Numbered from the stretch's first letter, positions 1 through 9,166 are shown. The stretch: 58,474 bases of DNA from Alphaproteobacteria bacterium (GCA_024742605.1 JANSYC010000021.1:1-58474), one strand, 5' to 3'. Notes: generated by a model from the sequence alone, not told the origin. Made by a program: numbers and translations.

Positions 1-1255
1 CCTTTTCCAACTCAGCAAGGGCGGCGAACGGAACGTCGCCGACGATCTGAAGACCGACCGGGAGCGCCCCTTCGCCGACCCGAAATGGAAGGCTGATCGC
101 CGCCGTGCCGGTGGCGTTCGCCAATGCCGTCAGATCCGCCTGATTGGCCGGTGCGTCCTGGGTGAAGGGAAAGCTGACCTGCGGAGCCGTCGGCAGCAGG
201 ACTCCATCACATTTTGTCAGCACGTCAGCCAGCACCGGTCCGGCGGCATCCAGCACGGCCCGGCGCGCCGCCACCTTGTCCGGCGGCGCCTTGAGCCCGT
301 AGTCGAGGAACCCGGTCAACTCGGACGACAGCGCGTCCGGTCGTCTCGCCCGGATGGCGGACAAGGCCTCAGCCCCCTCCGCGACCACGATCAGGAGCCC
401 GGCCTTGCGAAGTTCCGCCAGATTGATGCCGAGATCAATCTGCTCAATCTCCACCACCGCACGCAGTCGGGAGACGGCGGAGTCAAAAGCCGCGCTCACC
501 TCTTCATCCACTGCAACACCCGCCATGGCCTTCGGCACCGCCAGCCGAAGCGGGCGGCCGAGACTCCGACCCTCGACCCCCGTGATCAGCCGCATCGCGA
601 GTGCGGTATCGGCCACGCTCGCTGTCAGCGGCCCGAGATGGTCCAGGCTGGGAGCCAAGGGGAACACGCCGTCGAGCGGCAGCACATCCCGCGCCGGCTT
701 GAACCCCACGCATCCGCAGTAGGCGGCGGGCAGCCTTACCGAGCCCATGGTGTCGGTTCCGAACGTCAGCGCCAGCCACCCCGCCGTGACCGCCGCCGCC
801 GACCCGCCCGACGAGCCTCCCGGGGTGAATCCGTGCCGGATCGGATTGTGGACGGCACCATGATGCGGGTTGTCCGAGGTCGCGCCCAAGGCCGCCTCGT
901 GCATGGCCAGCTTGGCGATCGGGATCGCCCCCAGAGCCCGCAGCCGCGCTGTGATCCACGCATCGGTTTCCGCAACCCAGGAGGCGCCGAGACCGTTGGT
1001 CATGGGCCAGCCCGCGACGTCGATGTTGTCCTTCAGGCCGACCGGTACGCCGTCCAGTTCCGACAGCGGCGCTCCGGCCGTCCGGCGGGCATCGCTCACC
1101 CGGGCCGCCATCCGCGCCTCGGCCTCCGCAAGATACCAGACCGCGCCGAGATCCGGGTTGTCCGCCGCGATTTTGGCCAGCGCCCGCTCGACCAGGTCGA
1201 CCGCGCTGGTCCTGCCAGCCGCCAGATCCGCTGTAACCGTCGCCAACCGCATCAT
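1..1255 (-). CDS. Amidase-signature family hydrolase (3' end off window)
   Basis: Hydrolase of the amidase-signature family (GatA/AtzF-like), which cleaves C-N amide bonds with a Ser-cisSer-Lys triad. The frame is open from the left edge to an ATG at 1255, giving about 418 residues and missing only the C-terminus. Visible family features are the catalytic-Lys segment GVPVGLKDNIDVAG near residue 70, the Ser-rich GGSSGGSA loop, and the GTDTMGSVRLPA segment, where the usual Gly-Gly-Ser is Met-Gly-Ser. The ATG overlaps the stop codon of the upstream ligase gene (TGATG), so the two are translationally coupled. The substrate is unknown; the coupling to an acyl-CoA-ligase-like gene suggests an amide whose acid product is then activated. 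It is not GatA by context, since gatC and gatB are absent. Confidence 0.88.
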   Translation of the reverse strand, partial: MMRLATVTADLAAGRTSAVDLVERALAKIAADNPDLGAVWYLAEAEARMAARVSDARRTAGAPLSELDGVPVGLKDNIDVAGWPMTNGLGASWVAETDAWITARLRALGAIPIAKLAMHEAALGATSDNPHHGAVHNPIRHGFTPGGSSGGSAAAVTAGWLALTFGTDTMGSVRLPAAYCGCVGFKPARDVLPLDGVFPLAPSLDHLGPLTASVADTALAMRLITGVEGRSLGRPLRLAVPKAMAGVAVDEEVSAAFDSAVSRLRAVVEIEQIDLGINLAELRKAGLLIVVAEGAEALSAIRARRPDALSSELTGFLDYGLKAPPDKVAARRAVLDAAGPVLADVLTKCDGVLLPTAPQVSFPFTQDAPANQADLTALANATGTAAISLPFRVGEGALPVGLQIVGDVPFAALAELEK

Positions 1256-2613
1256 CACTCTACCACCAGACGTTTCGGTTTCTGCCGGCTCTCGACCCCG
1301 GTCAGAGAAGCGGTGCCGCCGGGCGCGGTCAGATCGACCCGGATCGCGATGCCGATCCGCTGTTTCAGAACGTCCTCGGCACGGGCGCGCAGGCCGTCCG
1401 ACAGGGTCGCGGTCTCCGCAAGGACCCGCAGACTGTCCCGACCGCTCTCATCCCGCTGGACCACACAGACATACTCTCCAGCCAAGCCCTCGACCGATGC
1501 CAGAGCCGCGCCGATCGCGGTCGGGTAGACGTTGATTCCCTTGATCTTGACCATATTGTCGGACCGGCCCAGAAATCCCTCGATCCGCCGGAACGGCAGG
1601 TCGAGCGGATTGGCGCCCGGACGGACAGCGGACAGATCCTTGGTGTCGAACCGGATCACCGGATAGACGCCATGCTTGAACAGACAGGTGACGCAGACAT
1701 TGCCGGGCTGACCGTCCGCCGCCGCCAAACCGGTCTCCGGGTCCAGAAGCTCGACCAGCTGTGCGTCTTCCATCAGATGCAGGCCGTCCCGCTCCGGGCC
1801 CTCCGCGGCAATCGTTCCCGTGTCCCCGACGCCGTACCAGTCATAGGCCTTGACGCCGCCCCAGGCCGCCTCCAGCGCCGCCCGCGTATCGTGGGCGATG
1901 TGACCTGAGATCATGCGGAGCGGAATCCGGACACCCTCCTGTTGCGCGATCTCGGCCAGTCGGAACAGATAATCGCCAAACCCGACCAGAACGGTCGCTC
2001 CGAAGCGCTCCATCAGACGCACCTGCTGGACCGAGGGAGTCTCCGCGCCCGTACCGCCGGTGATCAGCAGGGCCTTGGTGAAGTGCAGCAGGGTCTCGCG
2101 GATATAATGCCCACCGTTGACCGTGCCGAAGCCGTAGACCGAATGCACCACGTCGCTGTCCACGATCCCGTGCAGCCGGTAGGCGCGCGCCAGCAGGGCG
2201 TTCTGCACTTCCCGATCCCAGGCACCGTAATAGATGGGCTGCGGCGCGCCGGTGGTGCCGCTGGTGGTATGGAAGACAATCGCCGGACGCTCTCCGGCGT
2301 CCGGAAACCCGTGAAAATCGCCGAACGGCGGAAACCGCTCGACGCTGTCCATCAGGTCTGATTTCGAGAAGCTGGGAAGACGCGGCAGATCGTCGATCGA
2401 GCGGATGTCGCCGGGCGCGATACCGGCCTCGCCCCAACGCCGGGCGTAAAACGGAACCTGCCATCCCCGCGCGATCACGCGACGGAAGCGGTCCTCCTGC
2501 ACCGCACGCAGCGCGTCAACCGACAGCCTCCGGAACCGCGCCAGGAAGGCGTTGCCGATGGGGTAGTCTTCCGCCAGACGCGCCGGATCCGCTTCGCTGA
2601 AGTAACCGCTCAT
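1255..2613 (-). CDS. PaaK-like phenylacetate-CoA ligase family protein
   Basis: AMP-forming acyl-CoA ligase of the phenylacetate-CoA ligase (PaaK) family, 452 residues, close to the usual 430-450. The ATP-binding P-loop-like motif TTSGTTGAPQP lies at residues 116-126. An adenylation-core segment with YGVGDTG follows near residue 260, and a C-terminal part contains the family's MVKIKGINVYPTAI hinge. It would activate an aromatic or other carboxylic acid as an adenylate and then a CoA thioester. It is first in a two-gene unit with the amidase, whose start overlaps this stop. None of the other phenylacetate-pathway ring-epoxidase genes (paaABCDE) are adjacent, so phenylacetate itself is only one possible substrate. 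The alternative is one of the many PaaK paralogues of unknown specificity. Confidence 0.85.
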   Translation of the reverse strand: MSGYFSEADPARLAEDYPIGNAFLARFRRLSVDALRAVQEDRFRRVIARGWQVPFYARRWGEAGIAPGDIRSIDDLPRLPSFSKSDLMDSVERFPPFGDFHGFPDAGERPAIVFHTTSGTTGAPQPIYYGAWDREVQNALLARAYRLHGIVDSDVVHSVYGFGTVNGGHYIRETLLHFTKALLITGGTGAETPSVQQVRLMERFGATVLVGFGDYLFRLAEIAQQEGVRIPLRMISGHIAHDTRAALEAAWGGVKAYDWYGVGDTGTIAAEGPERDGLHLMEDAQLVELLDPETGLAAADGQPGNVCVTCLFKHGVYPVIRFDTKDLSAVRPGANPLDLPFRRIEGFLGRSDNMVKIKGINVYPTAIGAALASVEGLAGEYVCVVQRDESGRDSLRVLAETATLSDGLRARAEDVLKQRIGIAIRVDLTAPGGTASLTGVESRQKPKRLVVE

Positions 2614-2681
2614 GTCGCGACGTTAGCCGGTGGCGGAAGATTCGGGAATGGCCGGCGCGCCCGTACGATGTGTCAGACACG

Positions 2682-2714
2682 AAAAGGCGGCCTTCCCGCT
2701 GGAAAGCCGCCTTT
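2682..2714 (-). terminator. Intrinsic terminator downstream of rpmJ
   Basis: A 9-bp perfect stem (AAAGGCGGC with GCCGCCTTT) with a loop of about 13 bases, followed on the minus strand by a short T run. It lies about 80 bases after the rpmJ stop and points the same way, so it should end the rpmJ transcript before the PaaK-like gene. Confidence 0.75.
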
Positions 2715-2793
2715 CTGCAACACGTCCCCTCGTCCGATAACGGATCCCGGCGCGCCCGATGCGGGCCGCGGCGCGGTCCCAATCGGCCGCCGA

Positions 2794-2919
2794 TCAGCCC
2801 TGGCGGGCCTTGAAGCGCGGGTTGAGCTTGTTGATCACGTAGACCCGACCCTTGCGACGGACGACCCGGCAGTTCTTGTCACGTTTCTTCAAAGTCTTAA
2901 GCGAGTTGGCGACACGCAT
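2794..2919 (-). CDS. rpmJ: 50S ribosomal protein L36
   Basis: Very short gene (41 codons) for the zinc-ribbon-type large-subunit protein L36. The product begins [17 protein letters not shown] and ends [12 protein letters not shown], the form typical of alphaproteobacteria. This is the variant that keeps only some of the zinc ligands: one Cys at position 17 and no His at the end, so it probably does not bind zinc in the classical C4/C3H way. It stands alone, as is usual in this class, between a methyltransferase gene and the PaaK-like gene. The upstream sequence GGGAGACG supplies a ribosome-binding site, and an intrinsic terminator follows. The gene is easily missed because it is below common length cut-offs. 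Confidence 0.95.
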   Translation of the reverse strand: MRVANSLKTLKKRDKNCRVVRRKGRVYVINKLNPRFKARQG

Positions 2920-3008
2920 GATCGTCTCCCGAATTCCTGGAAGCGCGGTTGGTACCCACCCCGACCCTCGATGTCAACCGGAAAGCGCCACCGCAGGTGC
3001 AAACCGTC

Positions 3009-4031
3009 CTACATTCGTTTGAGCGCGAAGAACCGGTAGGCCTTGATCTCACCGGCTTCCAGCATCGACGCACGGCGTGCCCAGATTTCCGCTTCTCGGA
3101 TCAGGGCCGCCTGACGCCGGGGTTTGCCCGAGAAAACGCCCGCGCCTCCGGCCTTGCCGTCCTTGGCCGACTGCCCGGCCGCCGTCACAAAAGCCGCAAA
3201 GGCCGCCTTTATGGTCTCCGCATAGAGCGGCGAAAGATCCTCGACGATGCGGATATCGAGCCCTCGGTCCGCCAGGGCCTGCTGGTAGCGTTCGACACTC
3301 CAGAGCGAGATCGGTTCGGCCGAGTCCTCGATCCAGGCTTTCACCCGTCCGCCCGGCGCGTCATTGGTCTCGGTCACGTAGTCGGTGATCAGCACCTGCC
3401 CGATATCCTTGACGGCCGCTTTCATGGCGTCGAGCATACCAACCTTGTCGGAAATCAGGTGCAGGCTGTCTCGCGACAGGACGCAGTCGGCTGATTTCGG
3501 CGGCAGGGCAAAGCCTTCGCCCTCATAACTCGCCAGCTTGACCTTTGAGGCGCCTTTGAGGCCCTTGATGGCGTTCGGCGCAGCGGACGCGAGTTTGGGC
3601 CGAAAATCGTACCCGCTGACCCGCACGCCGAAGAACTCGGCAAGGGCCGCCGGACCGCCCCCAAGCCCCGAAGACACATCGAGGACGCTCTCCTCAGAGG
3701 TCAGGCGGAACGGTTTGCAGGTCAGCGCCATCCGTTCGGCACCGCCGGGCCCGATGAATCCCCGGCCGAACAGGCGCTGGACGACGTCGATTCGGCTGTC
3801 CGGCCAGATCGGATCATCGTCGTCAACTTCCGGTTCCACCTCGAGCTTACGGGTGATGAAATTCTTGTGCGCGTCGGCGGGGCCAAGGTCAACCGACCCA
3901 TCCTGCCCCTGCTGGGCCAGCTTGAAAGCGTACAATTCCGAAGGGTCGTACCCGTTCCACCAGGCTTCAAGCCGAACGGGTAGGGGAATCCGCTCGGGTT
4001 CCGCTTCGGTCTTGGGGTCGTTATCCGTCAT
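3009..4031 (-). CDS. Class I SAM-dependent methyltransferase
   Basis: Putative class I methyltransferase of 340 residues. The SAM-binding motif I is seen as VLDVSSGLGGGPAAL around residues 116-130, where a Ser-Ser-Gly replaces the commonest GCGTG pattern. It is followed by an acidic motif-II-like region (GYDFRPKLA) and by LSRDSLHLI, a motif IV-like segment. The N-terminal 110 residues are an extra domain rich in acidic residues and Trp, and they recall the tandem-domain arrangement of phosphoethanolamine/sarcosine methyltransferases in which one half is degenerate. The acceptor cannot be told from sequence. The gene is divergent from an EamA transporter, with a perfect inverted repeat between them. 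No further pathway genes are adjacent. Confidence 0.75.
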   Translation of the reverse strand: MTDNDPKTEAEPERIPLPVRLEAWWNGYDPSELYAFKLAQQGQDGSVDLGPADAHKNFITRKLEVEPEVDDDDPIWPDSRIDVVQRLFGRGFIGPGGAERMALTCKPFRLTSEESVLDVSSGLGGGPAALAEFFGVRVSGYDFRPKLASAAPNAIKGLKGASKVKLASYEGEGFALPPKSADCVLSRDSLHLISDKVGMLDAMKAAVKDIGQVLITDYVTETNDAPGGRVKAWIEDSAEPISLWSVERYQQALADRGLDIRIVEDLSPLYAETIKAAFAAFVTAAGQSAKDGKAGGAGVFSGKPRRQAALIREAEIWARRASMLEAGEIKAYRFFALKRM

Positions 4032-4091
4032 GCATTCAGCGATCCGTGGTAGCGGTTGACCTGATCCGGTCCGGGCATCACATTCGCGAGC

Positions 4092-4107
4092 CTGTTCCGC
4101 AGAACAG
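4092..4107. promoter_or_regulatory. Perfect inverted repeat in a divergent promoter region
   Basis: CTGTTC and GAACAG flank a 4-base spacer in the 124-base gap between the divergent methyltransferase and EamA genes. It could be an operator for a dimeric regulator or a small hairpin. It does not match the alphaproteobacterial LexA direct repeat (GTTC-N7-GTTC), so no regulator is named. Confidence 0.3.
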
Positions 4108-4155
4108 CTTTATTCAAGTCTTCGTGCAGCCCAATTCAGTAAAGTCTAAAGAACC

Positions 4156-5064
4156 ATGCCTCAAGCCGCCGACCGAAGCCATGCAAAAGGCCTGATGTTG
4201 GCGTTCTTTGGGGTTCTGATCCTGACGCCGGATGCCCTGTTGATCCGGTTGATTGGAGCGGATCCCTGGACGTTTCTGTTCTGGCGCGGAGTCCTGACAA
4301 CCGTCGGCTTAGGGCTGATGATGTTGATCCGCTTTCGAGGGAGGATCCTGCAGCGGACGCTAGAGATCGGCAGCAACGGCGTTCTGATCTCGGTGGTCTT
4401 CGCCATCAATTCGGTCTGCTTCATCGTTGCCTTGTCCCATACGACCGTCGCCAATGTGTTGCTGATCGTCAGTATCTCGCCGTTGATCTCGGCGCTGATC
4501 GGTCTTGTGGCCCTCCGGGACAGGCTACCTCTACGCACCTGGGTTGCCATCTTCGTGGCGATCGGCGGGGTCGCGATCATCGTCGAACACGGCATCACCG
4601 CCGGCACCGTGGCGGGCGACGTGGCCGCACTCGGCACCGCGATCGGACTGGGGATTCATTTCAATATGGTCCGGGCGGCCCGACCGATCGACATGACGCC
4701 GGCCGTCGGCCTGTCCGGGATATGGACTGCTGCGGCCGGCCTCGTGGGCGCGTCGACGCTTGCGATGTCACCGGACCAGCTCGGGCTGGCCGTGGTGATC
4801 GGCCTGCTGATCATGCCCCTTTCCTTCGGCCTGATGACCATCGCCCCGAAATACATTTCCGCAGCCGAGGTCAGCCTGATGCTGCTGATGGAAACGGTTC
4901 TGGCACCGATCTGGGTCTGGATGGTCCTGAGCGAGCGGCCCAACACGCAGACGCTGATCGGCGGCGCGGTGGTGCTGGCGGCGCTGATCGGGCACGGCGT
5001 TCTTTCGCTGATCGGCCAGCACCGCCGCCGACGTTATCCAGTCGCGCCCGCCGTTCCGATCTGA
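4156..5064 (+). CDS. EamA/DMT-superfamily transporter
   Basis: Integral membrane protein of 302 residues with about ten hydrophobic helices arranged as two EamA repeats, typical of drug/metabolite exporters of the RhaT/YdcZ/RarD type. The first repeat includes the conserved LLIRLIGADPWTFLFWRG segment early on and the second ends in AEVSLMLLMETVLAPIWVW, the characteristic family helix. It acts in the inner membrane and probably exports a small amino-acid-like or nucleoside-like compound, but the substrate cannot be assigned. The start chosen is the only ATG before the first helix. The gene is convergent with the aldolase that follows and separated from it by a short AT-rich palindromic gap. 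Confidence 0.85.
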   Translation: MPQAADRSHAKGLMLAFFGVLILTPDALLIRLIGADPWTFLFWRGVLTTVGLGLMMLIRFRGRILQRTLEIGSNGVLISVVFAINSVCFIVALSHTTVANVLLIVSISPLISALIGLVALRDRLPLRTWVAIFVAIGGVAIIVEHGITAGTVAGDVAALGTAIGLGIHFNMVRAARPIDMTPAVGLSGIWTAAAGLVGASTLAMSPDQLGLAVVIGLLIMPLSFGLMTIAPKYISAAEVSLMLLMETVLAPIWVWMVLSERPNTQTLIGGAVVLAALIGHGVLSLIGQHRRRRYPVAPAVPI

Positions 5065-5078
5065 AGTCTCAAGAAAAC

Positions 5079-5108
5079 TGAACAAAATATTGATTTATTT
5101 ATTGTTCA
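5079..5108. terminator. AT-rich palindrome between convergent genes
   Basis: TGAACAA and TTGTTCA face each other across an AT-rich 16-base loop at the junction of the convergent EamA and aldolase genes. It includes the aldolase stop codon. It may act as a bidirectional terminator; the long loop makes this uncertain. Confidence 0.35.
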
Positions 5109-5865
5109 ATCCGCTCAAGAGTCCGGATGCGGCGCGTTCGATCAGCATCACGTCATAACCCATGATCAGGAACCGATAGCCGGCCGCGATCTTGGCATTG
5201 CCTTCCTCCGCCGACAGCGCCATCCCGCCCAGCCACAGGCCCGCATCCAGGATGCCGCGCTCGGCCCGCGCGATCGCGGCCAGGACCTCGGGATGGTCTC
5301 TCCGGCCTGGGAGGTTCATGCTGACCGACAGGTCCATCGGCGCGATCGCCGCGATGTCGATGCCCGGCACCGAGACGATCTCCTCGATATTCTCGACCGC
5401 CTCGATGTGCTCGATCAGGACGATGTTGAGCATTTCGGCATTGGCCCGCTCGAAATAGGCGACGGCACCGTCCACACCCCATCGGGCCGGTGCGTAGAAC
5501 GGTCCCCAGCCCCGCTCCCCCTCGGGCGGATAGCGGGTCGCCCGGACGGTCGCCTCTGCGGTCGCCCGGTCGTTCACCATCGGGAAGATCACCCCCATGG
5601 CGCCGCTGTCCATCACCGGCTTGGTAAGTGCCAGATCCGGCTTCGGGACGCGAACCAGCGGTGCGCACGGCGTTCCTGCGGTCGCCTGAATCAGATGATG
5701 GGCGCTGGCCACGTCGATAGGCCCGTGCTCCATATCGATGAACAGATAATCGAATCCGGAATGGGCCAGAATCTGCGCCATGTTGACGCTCGGCATGGTG
5801 ATCAGGACCCCGGCGCCGGTTCCCCCCGTCTCGAGTTTCCGCCGCAATGGGTTGATCCGGTCCAT
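5095..5865 (-). CDS. HpcH/HpaI aldolase family protein
   Basis: Class II pyruvate aldolase of the HpcH/HpaI family (2-dehydro-3-deoxyglucarate or 4-hydroxy-2-oxoheptanedioate aldolase-like), 256 residues, the usual length. Visible family segments are FIDMEHGPID near residue 45, the substrate-loop region LVRVPKPD, and the glycine-rich GAMGVIFPMVN. Also present are the metal-ligand region, here IEHIEAVENIEEI (families usually have IET-x-x-A), and IAPMDLSVSMNLPG with the second acidic metal ligand. It should cleave or form a C-C bond next to a 2-oxo acid, with pyruvate as donor. It is divergent from a metal-dependent amidohydrolase, so the two may serve the same catabolic route. Confidence 0.85.
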   Translation of the reverse strand: MDRINPLRRKLETGGTGAGVLITMPSVNMAQILAHSGFDYLFIDMEHGPIDVASAHHLIQATAGTPCAPLVRVPKPDLALTKPVMDSGAMGVIFPMVNDRATAEATVRATRYPPEGERGWGPFYAPARWGVDGAVAYFERANAEMLNIVLIEHIEAVENIEEIVSVPGIDIAAIAPMDLSVSMNLPGRRDHPEVLAAIARAERGILDAGLWLGGMALSAEEGNAKIAAGYRFLIMGYDVMLIERAASGLLSGLNNK

Positions 5866-5963
5866 GCTTAACTCTCCCGTTCCAGCGTTGGGTGAGCGGC
5901 GAGCCTATCGGTGTCCCGCAATGTCTTCAATCGCGCGCCATGCCATGCCATGGTCACCGGGCC

Positions 5964-6881
5964 ATGACCGACACCAAGCCCTTTCCGATCATCGACGCGC
6001 ACCACCATCTCTGGGATCTGGAGCGCAACTATTATCCCTGGCTGTCCGATCATCCGGAGCCGAACTTCTTTCTTGGGGATTATACGGCGCTCAAGCGTCG
6101 CTATATGCCCGACGACTATCGAGGCGACGCGGACGGCTTTGAGATCGTCGGAACCGTTCATGTTGAGGCGGAGTGGGACCGGACCGATCAGGTCGCAGAG
6201 ACCCGCTGGATCCATCAGGTGGCGGCGGCGCACGGCATGCCGAACGCAGTCGTCGGCCATGTCTGGCTCGACGATCCGGAGGTGGAGAGCAAACTCGCGG
6301 CACATGTGGAATATCCGTTGATGCGCGGCATCCGTTCGAAACCCGTCACCGCCCCGGCCGCCGACGCCCCCTTTCCCGACGGTCCCCGCTCGCTCTCCGA
6401 CCCGGCCTGGCGGGAGGGGTACCGGCTGCTCGGCGTTCACGGGCTGACCTATGATCTGCGGGTGCCGTTCTGGCATCTCTCGGAAGCCGCATTCCTGATT
6501 GAACGCCACCCGGAGGTCCCGGTCGCCCTGAACCACACCGGCTTTCCCTGGGACCGCTCCGAGGACGGTCTGACGGCGTGGCGCGTCGAGATGACGGCGA
6601 TCGCCCGCATCCCCTGGGTCCATGTGAAACTGTCGGAACTGGGCCTGAAAGACGCGCCGTGGACTGTGGAGAGCAACCGTCGGGTGGTGCTGGAGGCTTT
6701 GGAGATCTTCGGGGTGGACCGCTGCATGTGGGCCTCCAACTTCCCCCCGGCCAGCCTCCGGGTCGGCTATCGGGAACAGTTGGAGGGGTTCCTGGAGATC
6801 CTGTCGCCGCTGACTGACGCCGAGCGTCGGGCCGTCTTCCACAATAATGCCAAATCCTTCTACCGGATGGAGATTCCGTGA
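5964..6881 (+). CDS. Amidohydrolase family (COG3618-like lactonase/hydrolase)
   Basis: TIM-barrel metal-dependent hydrolase of the amidohydrolase-2 family, 305 residues from the ATG at 5964. Earlier in-frame ATGs give an unlikely Cys-rich leader. The N-terminal metal motif is IDAHHHLWD (His13 and His15), and the barrel end carries MWASNFPPASLRVGY, the segment that follows the last metal ligand in this group. Relatives hydrolyse lactones such as fuconolactone or decarboxylate carboxymuconate-type acids. The stop codon overlaps the start of the next gene (TGATG), so it is coupled to a hotdog-fold protein. The aldolase on the opposite strand ends the divergent pair. The substrate is unknown. Confidence 0.8.
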   Translation: MTDTKPFPIIDAHHHLWDLERNYYPWLSDHPEPNFFLGDYTALKRRYMPDDYRGDADGFEIVGTVHVEAEWDRTDQVAETRWIHQVAAAHGMPNAVVGHVWLDDPEVESKLAAHVEYPLMRGIRSKPVTAPAADAPFPDGPRSLSDPAWREGYRLLGVHGLTYDLRVPFWHLSEAAFLIERHPEVPVALNHTGFPWDRSEDGLTAWRVEMTAIARIPWVHVKLSELGLKDAPWTVESNRRVVLEALEIFGVDRCMWASNFPPASLRVGYREQLEGFLEILSPLTDAERRAVFHNNAKSFYRMEIP

Positions 6882-7717
6882 TGACCGACGCCAATGACGC
6901 CGTCCCCGAGGGCTATACCGAGACCTTCCGGTCCGATGTGCCGCCCTGGGAGGTCGATATCGTCGAGCATTTCACGGTCGCCTATTACTATGAGAAGTTC
7001 ATGACCGCCGGCGACCGCGCTCTGATGGCACATGGCCAGGACCCGAACGCCTGCCATACGGTCGACTGTCACACCCGCTATCTGGCGGAACTGCGCAAGG
7101 GCGACCAGTATCACATCCACTCGGCGCCGATCTCGATCGCGGAGGGCACGGTGGTCTTCGGCCACAAGCTCATCAACAGCGCCACCGGCGAGACCTGCGC
7201 CACCAATGAGCAGACGATCGTTGGCGCCGATCTGGCGGAGAATACCGTCGTACTCTGGGATGGCCCCGCCCGCGAGGCGCGCGCCGAGATCCCCGCCGGC
7301 CCTGGCTGGACCCGCGCCGTCGTCGACATCGTGGCGCCCAAGGACCTCGACCGCGCCGGGCATATGTCGGTTTCGGCCATGATCCACCGGTTCTCCTCGG
7401 CGATCGGCCAGCTGCTGACGCGGGCCGGCATGGACCCCGCCTATCATCGGGACCAACGGATCGGCTACTCGACCTTTGAATTCCAGTTGCAGATCCTGGA
7501 GCGTCCCGAGATCGGCCAGCCGATCGACGTGGTCTCCTGTTTCGCCCATGTGGGTGGCTCTTCCATGCGCCTGGTTCACCGCCTGCAACGTCCGTCCGAC
7601 GGCGCCCTGCTCGCCGAACTCTCGCAGTTCGGTGTCCACCTCGATCTGGACGCCCGACGCCCGAGCAGAATCCCCGAGCCGATGGCCAGCCGGGCAAAGG
7701 CGATGGTGGTGGGGTGA
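6881..7717 (+). CDS. Double-hotdog acyl thioesterase-like protein
   Basis: Protein of 278 residues that appears to contain two hotdog folds, as in acyl-ACP/acyl-CoA thioesterases. The N-terminal half has VDIVEHFTVAYYYEKF, a helix typical of 4-hydroxybenzoyl-CoA/acyl-ACP thioesterases. The C-terminal half has a second SAFEF-like strand pattern (GYSTFEFQLQILERPEIGQPI). The ATG at 6881 overlaps the preceding TGA; a GTG three bases earlier is also possible. It probably hydrolyses an acyl-CoA, or recognises one, together with the coupled amidohydrolase. I cannot identify a catalytic Asp/Glu with confidence, so a non-enzymatic role cannot be excluded. Confidence 0.65.
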   Translation: MTDANDAVPEGYTETFRSDVPPWEVDIVEHFTVAYYYEKFMTAGDRALMAHGQDPNACHTVDCHTRYLAELRKGDQYHIHSAPISIAEGTVVFGHKLINSATGETCATNEQTIVGADLAENTVVLWDGPAREARAEIPAGPGWTRAVVDIVAPKDLDRAGHMSVSAMIHRFSSAIGQLLTRAGMDPAYHRDQRIGYSTFEFQLQILERPEIGQPIDVVSCFAHVGGSSMRLVHRLQRPSDGALLAELSQFGVHLDLDARRPSRIPEPMASRAKAMVVG

Positions 7718-7748
7718 CCCCCAGATAAGGAGGAAAAGGCCTGACCCG

Positions 7749-9107
7749 TCAGGTCAGCCCGTGCGCCAGCATGGCGTCGGCCACCTTCACGAAACCGCCG
7801 ATATTGGCGCCATCCAGATAGTCGATATGTGCGCCGGATTGGCGGCTGTATTCTGCGTGCTCGACGCAGGTCTCGTGAATGTCGGCCATGGTTTGCTGCA
7901 GTTGGCAGTCCACCTGCTCCCGGCTCCAACTGATGCCGGTCACGTTCTGGCTGCGTTCGAACGCGCTGACCGCCACGCCGCCCGCATTGGCCGCCTTGCC
8001 CGGGGCGAAGAGAACCTCCGCATCGCGCAGCACTTCGATGGCGTCGGGCGTGGTCGGCATGTTGGCCCCCTCCACGACAGCCATCACGCCGGATTTCACC
8101 AGCGACTTGGCGGCTTCAGCATCCAGCTCGTTCTGGGTGGCGCAGGGCATCGCGATGTCGCAGTCGAGATCCCAGGGTTTCGAGCCCTTGATGTAGCGTG
8201 TGCCTGCCATGTCGAGATCCGACAGCCGCCCTCTTCTCCGAAGTTTATGCTCCTGGATCTCCTTGATCTGATCGCAGGACAGGCCGTCCTTGGAGGCGAG
8301 CACGCCGCCGCTATCGCTCACGCTGACCACACGGGCGCCTTCCGCCACCGCCTTGTCCGCCGCGAACAGAGCCACGTTCCCGGCGCCGCTGATGGCGATC
8401 CGCAGACCTTCCAGATCCCGGTCCTCCTGCTCGAGCATATTGCGCAGGAAATAGACCGCTCCGTAGCCGGTGGCCTCCTCCCGGACGGCACTTCCGCCGA
8501 AGGACTGGCCCTTGCCGGTCAGCACGCCCTCGAAACTGTTGGTCAGCCGCGTGAACTGCCCAAACAGGTATCCGATCTCCCGGTCCCCGACACCGATATC
8601 GCCGGCCGGAATATCGGTGTCCATGCCGACATAGCGGTAGAGTTCGGTCATCAGGGACTGGCAAAACCGCATGACCTCCGCATCGCTCCGACCCTTGGGG
8701 TCGAAGTCCGAGCCGCCCTTGGCGCCCCCCATCGGCAGGCCGGTCAGGCTGTTCTTCAGGGTCTGTTCGAAACCTAGGAACTTGAGGATCGATTCCGATA
8801 CCGACGGGTGGAACCGAAGCCCGCCCTTGTAAGGCCCGAGCACATGGTTGAACTGCACTCGCCAGCCGCGATTGACCTGAATGACACCCTGATCATCCAG
8901 CCAGGTGACACGGAAACTGAGCGCCCGGTCCGGTTCGGCCAGACGATCCAGGACCCGGGCGTCGCGATAATCCTGATTGTCCATCACCAGGGGGGCGACC
9001 GATCCGGCAACCTCCCGGATCGCCTGCAGGAATTCGGTTTGACCCGCGTTGCGGGTTTCGACCCGATCCATGAAACGGGAGACGAAAGACGTGATTGTTT
9101 CTGCCAT
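7749..9107 (-). CDS. gdhA: NADP-specific glutamate dehydrogenase
   Basis: Hexameric glutamate dehydrogenase of 452 residues, the normal length of the biosynthetic NADP-dependent class. It makes glutamate from 2-oxoglutarate, ammonium and NADPH in the cytoplasm. Diagnostic segments are GYKGGLRFHPSV-like text (here GPYKGGLRFHPSV), the catalytic-Lys region LPMGGAKGGSDFDPKG, the acidic MDTDIPAGDIGVG loop, and a Rossmann region ISGAGNVALFAADKA. It is a single gene with its own spacing on both sides. In a salt-tolerant organism it would also supply glutamate as an organic counter-ion, but the sequence does not show this directly. The start has no strong Shine-Dalgarno, and no alternative is better. 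Confidence 0.95.
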   Translation of the reverse strand: MAETITSFVSRFMDRVETRNAGQTEFLQAIREVAGSVAPLVMDNQDYRDARVLDRLAEPDRALSFRVTWLDDQGVIQVNRGWRVQFNHVLGPYKGGLRFHPSVSESILKFLGFEQTLKNSLTGLPMGGAKGGSDFDPKGRSDAEVMRFCQSLMTELYRYVGMDTDIPAGDIGVGDREIGYLFGQFTRLTNSFEGVLTGKGQSFGGSAVREEATGYGAVYFLRNMLEQEDRDLEGLRIAISGAGNVALFAADKAVAEGARVVSVSDSGGVLASKDGLSCDQIKEIQEHKLRRRGRLSDLDMAGTRYIKGSKPWDLDCDIAMPCATQNELDAEAAKSLVKSGVMAVVEGANMPTTPDAIEVLRDAEVLFAPGKAANAGGVAVSAFERSQNVTGISWSREQVDCQLQQTMADIHETCVEHAEYSRQSGAHIDYLDGANIGGFVKVADAMLAHGLT

Positions 9108-9166
9108 ACGCCGACACCTAGAGCCGTCGGGCGCGCCGTCAACGGCTCACAACTGACGTCAGTTGC

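Noticed and set aside
4092-4107. LexA box
   Set aside because: The repeat is inverted with a 4-base gap, whereas alphaproteobacterial LexA sites are direct GTTC-N7-GTTC repeats.
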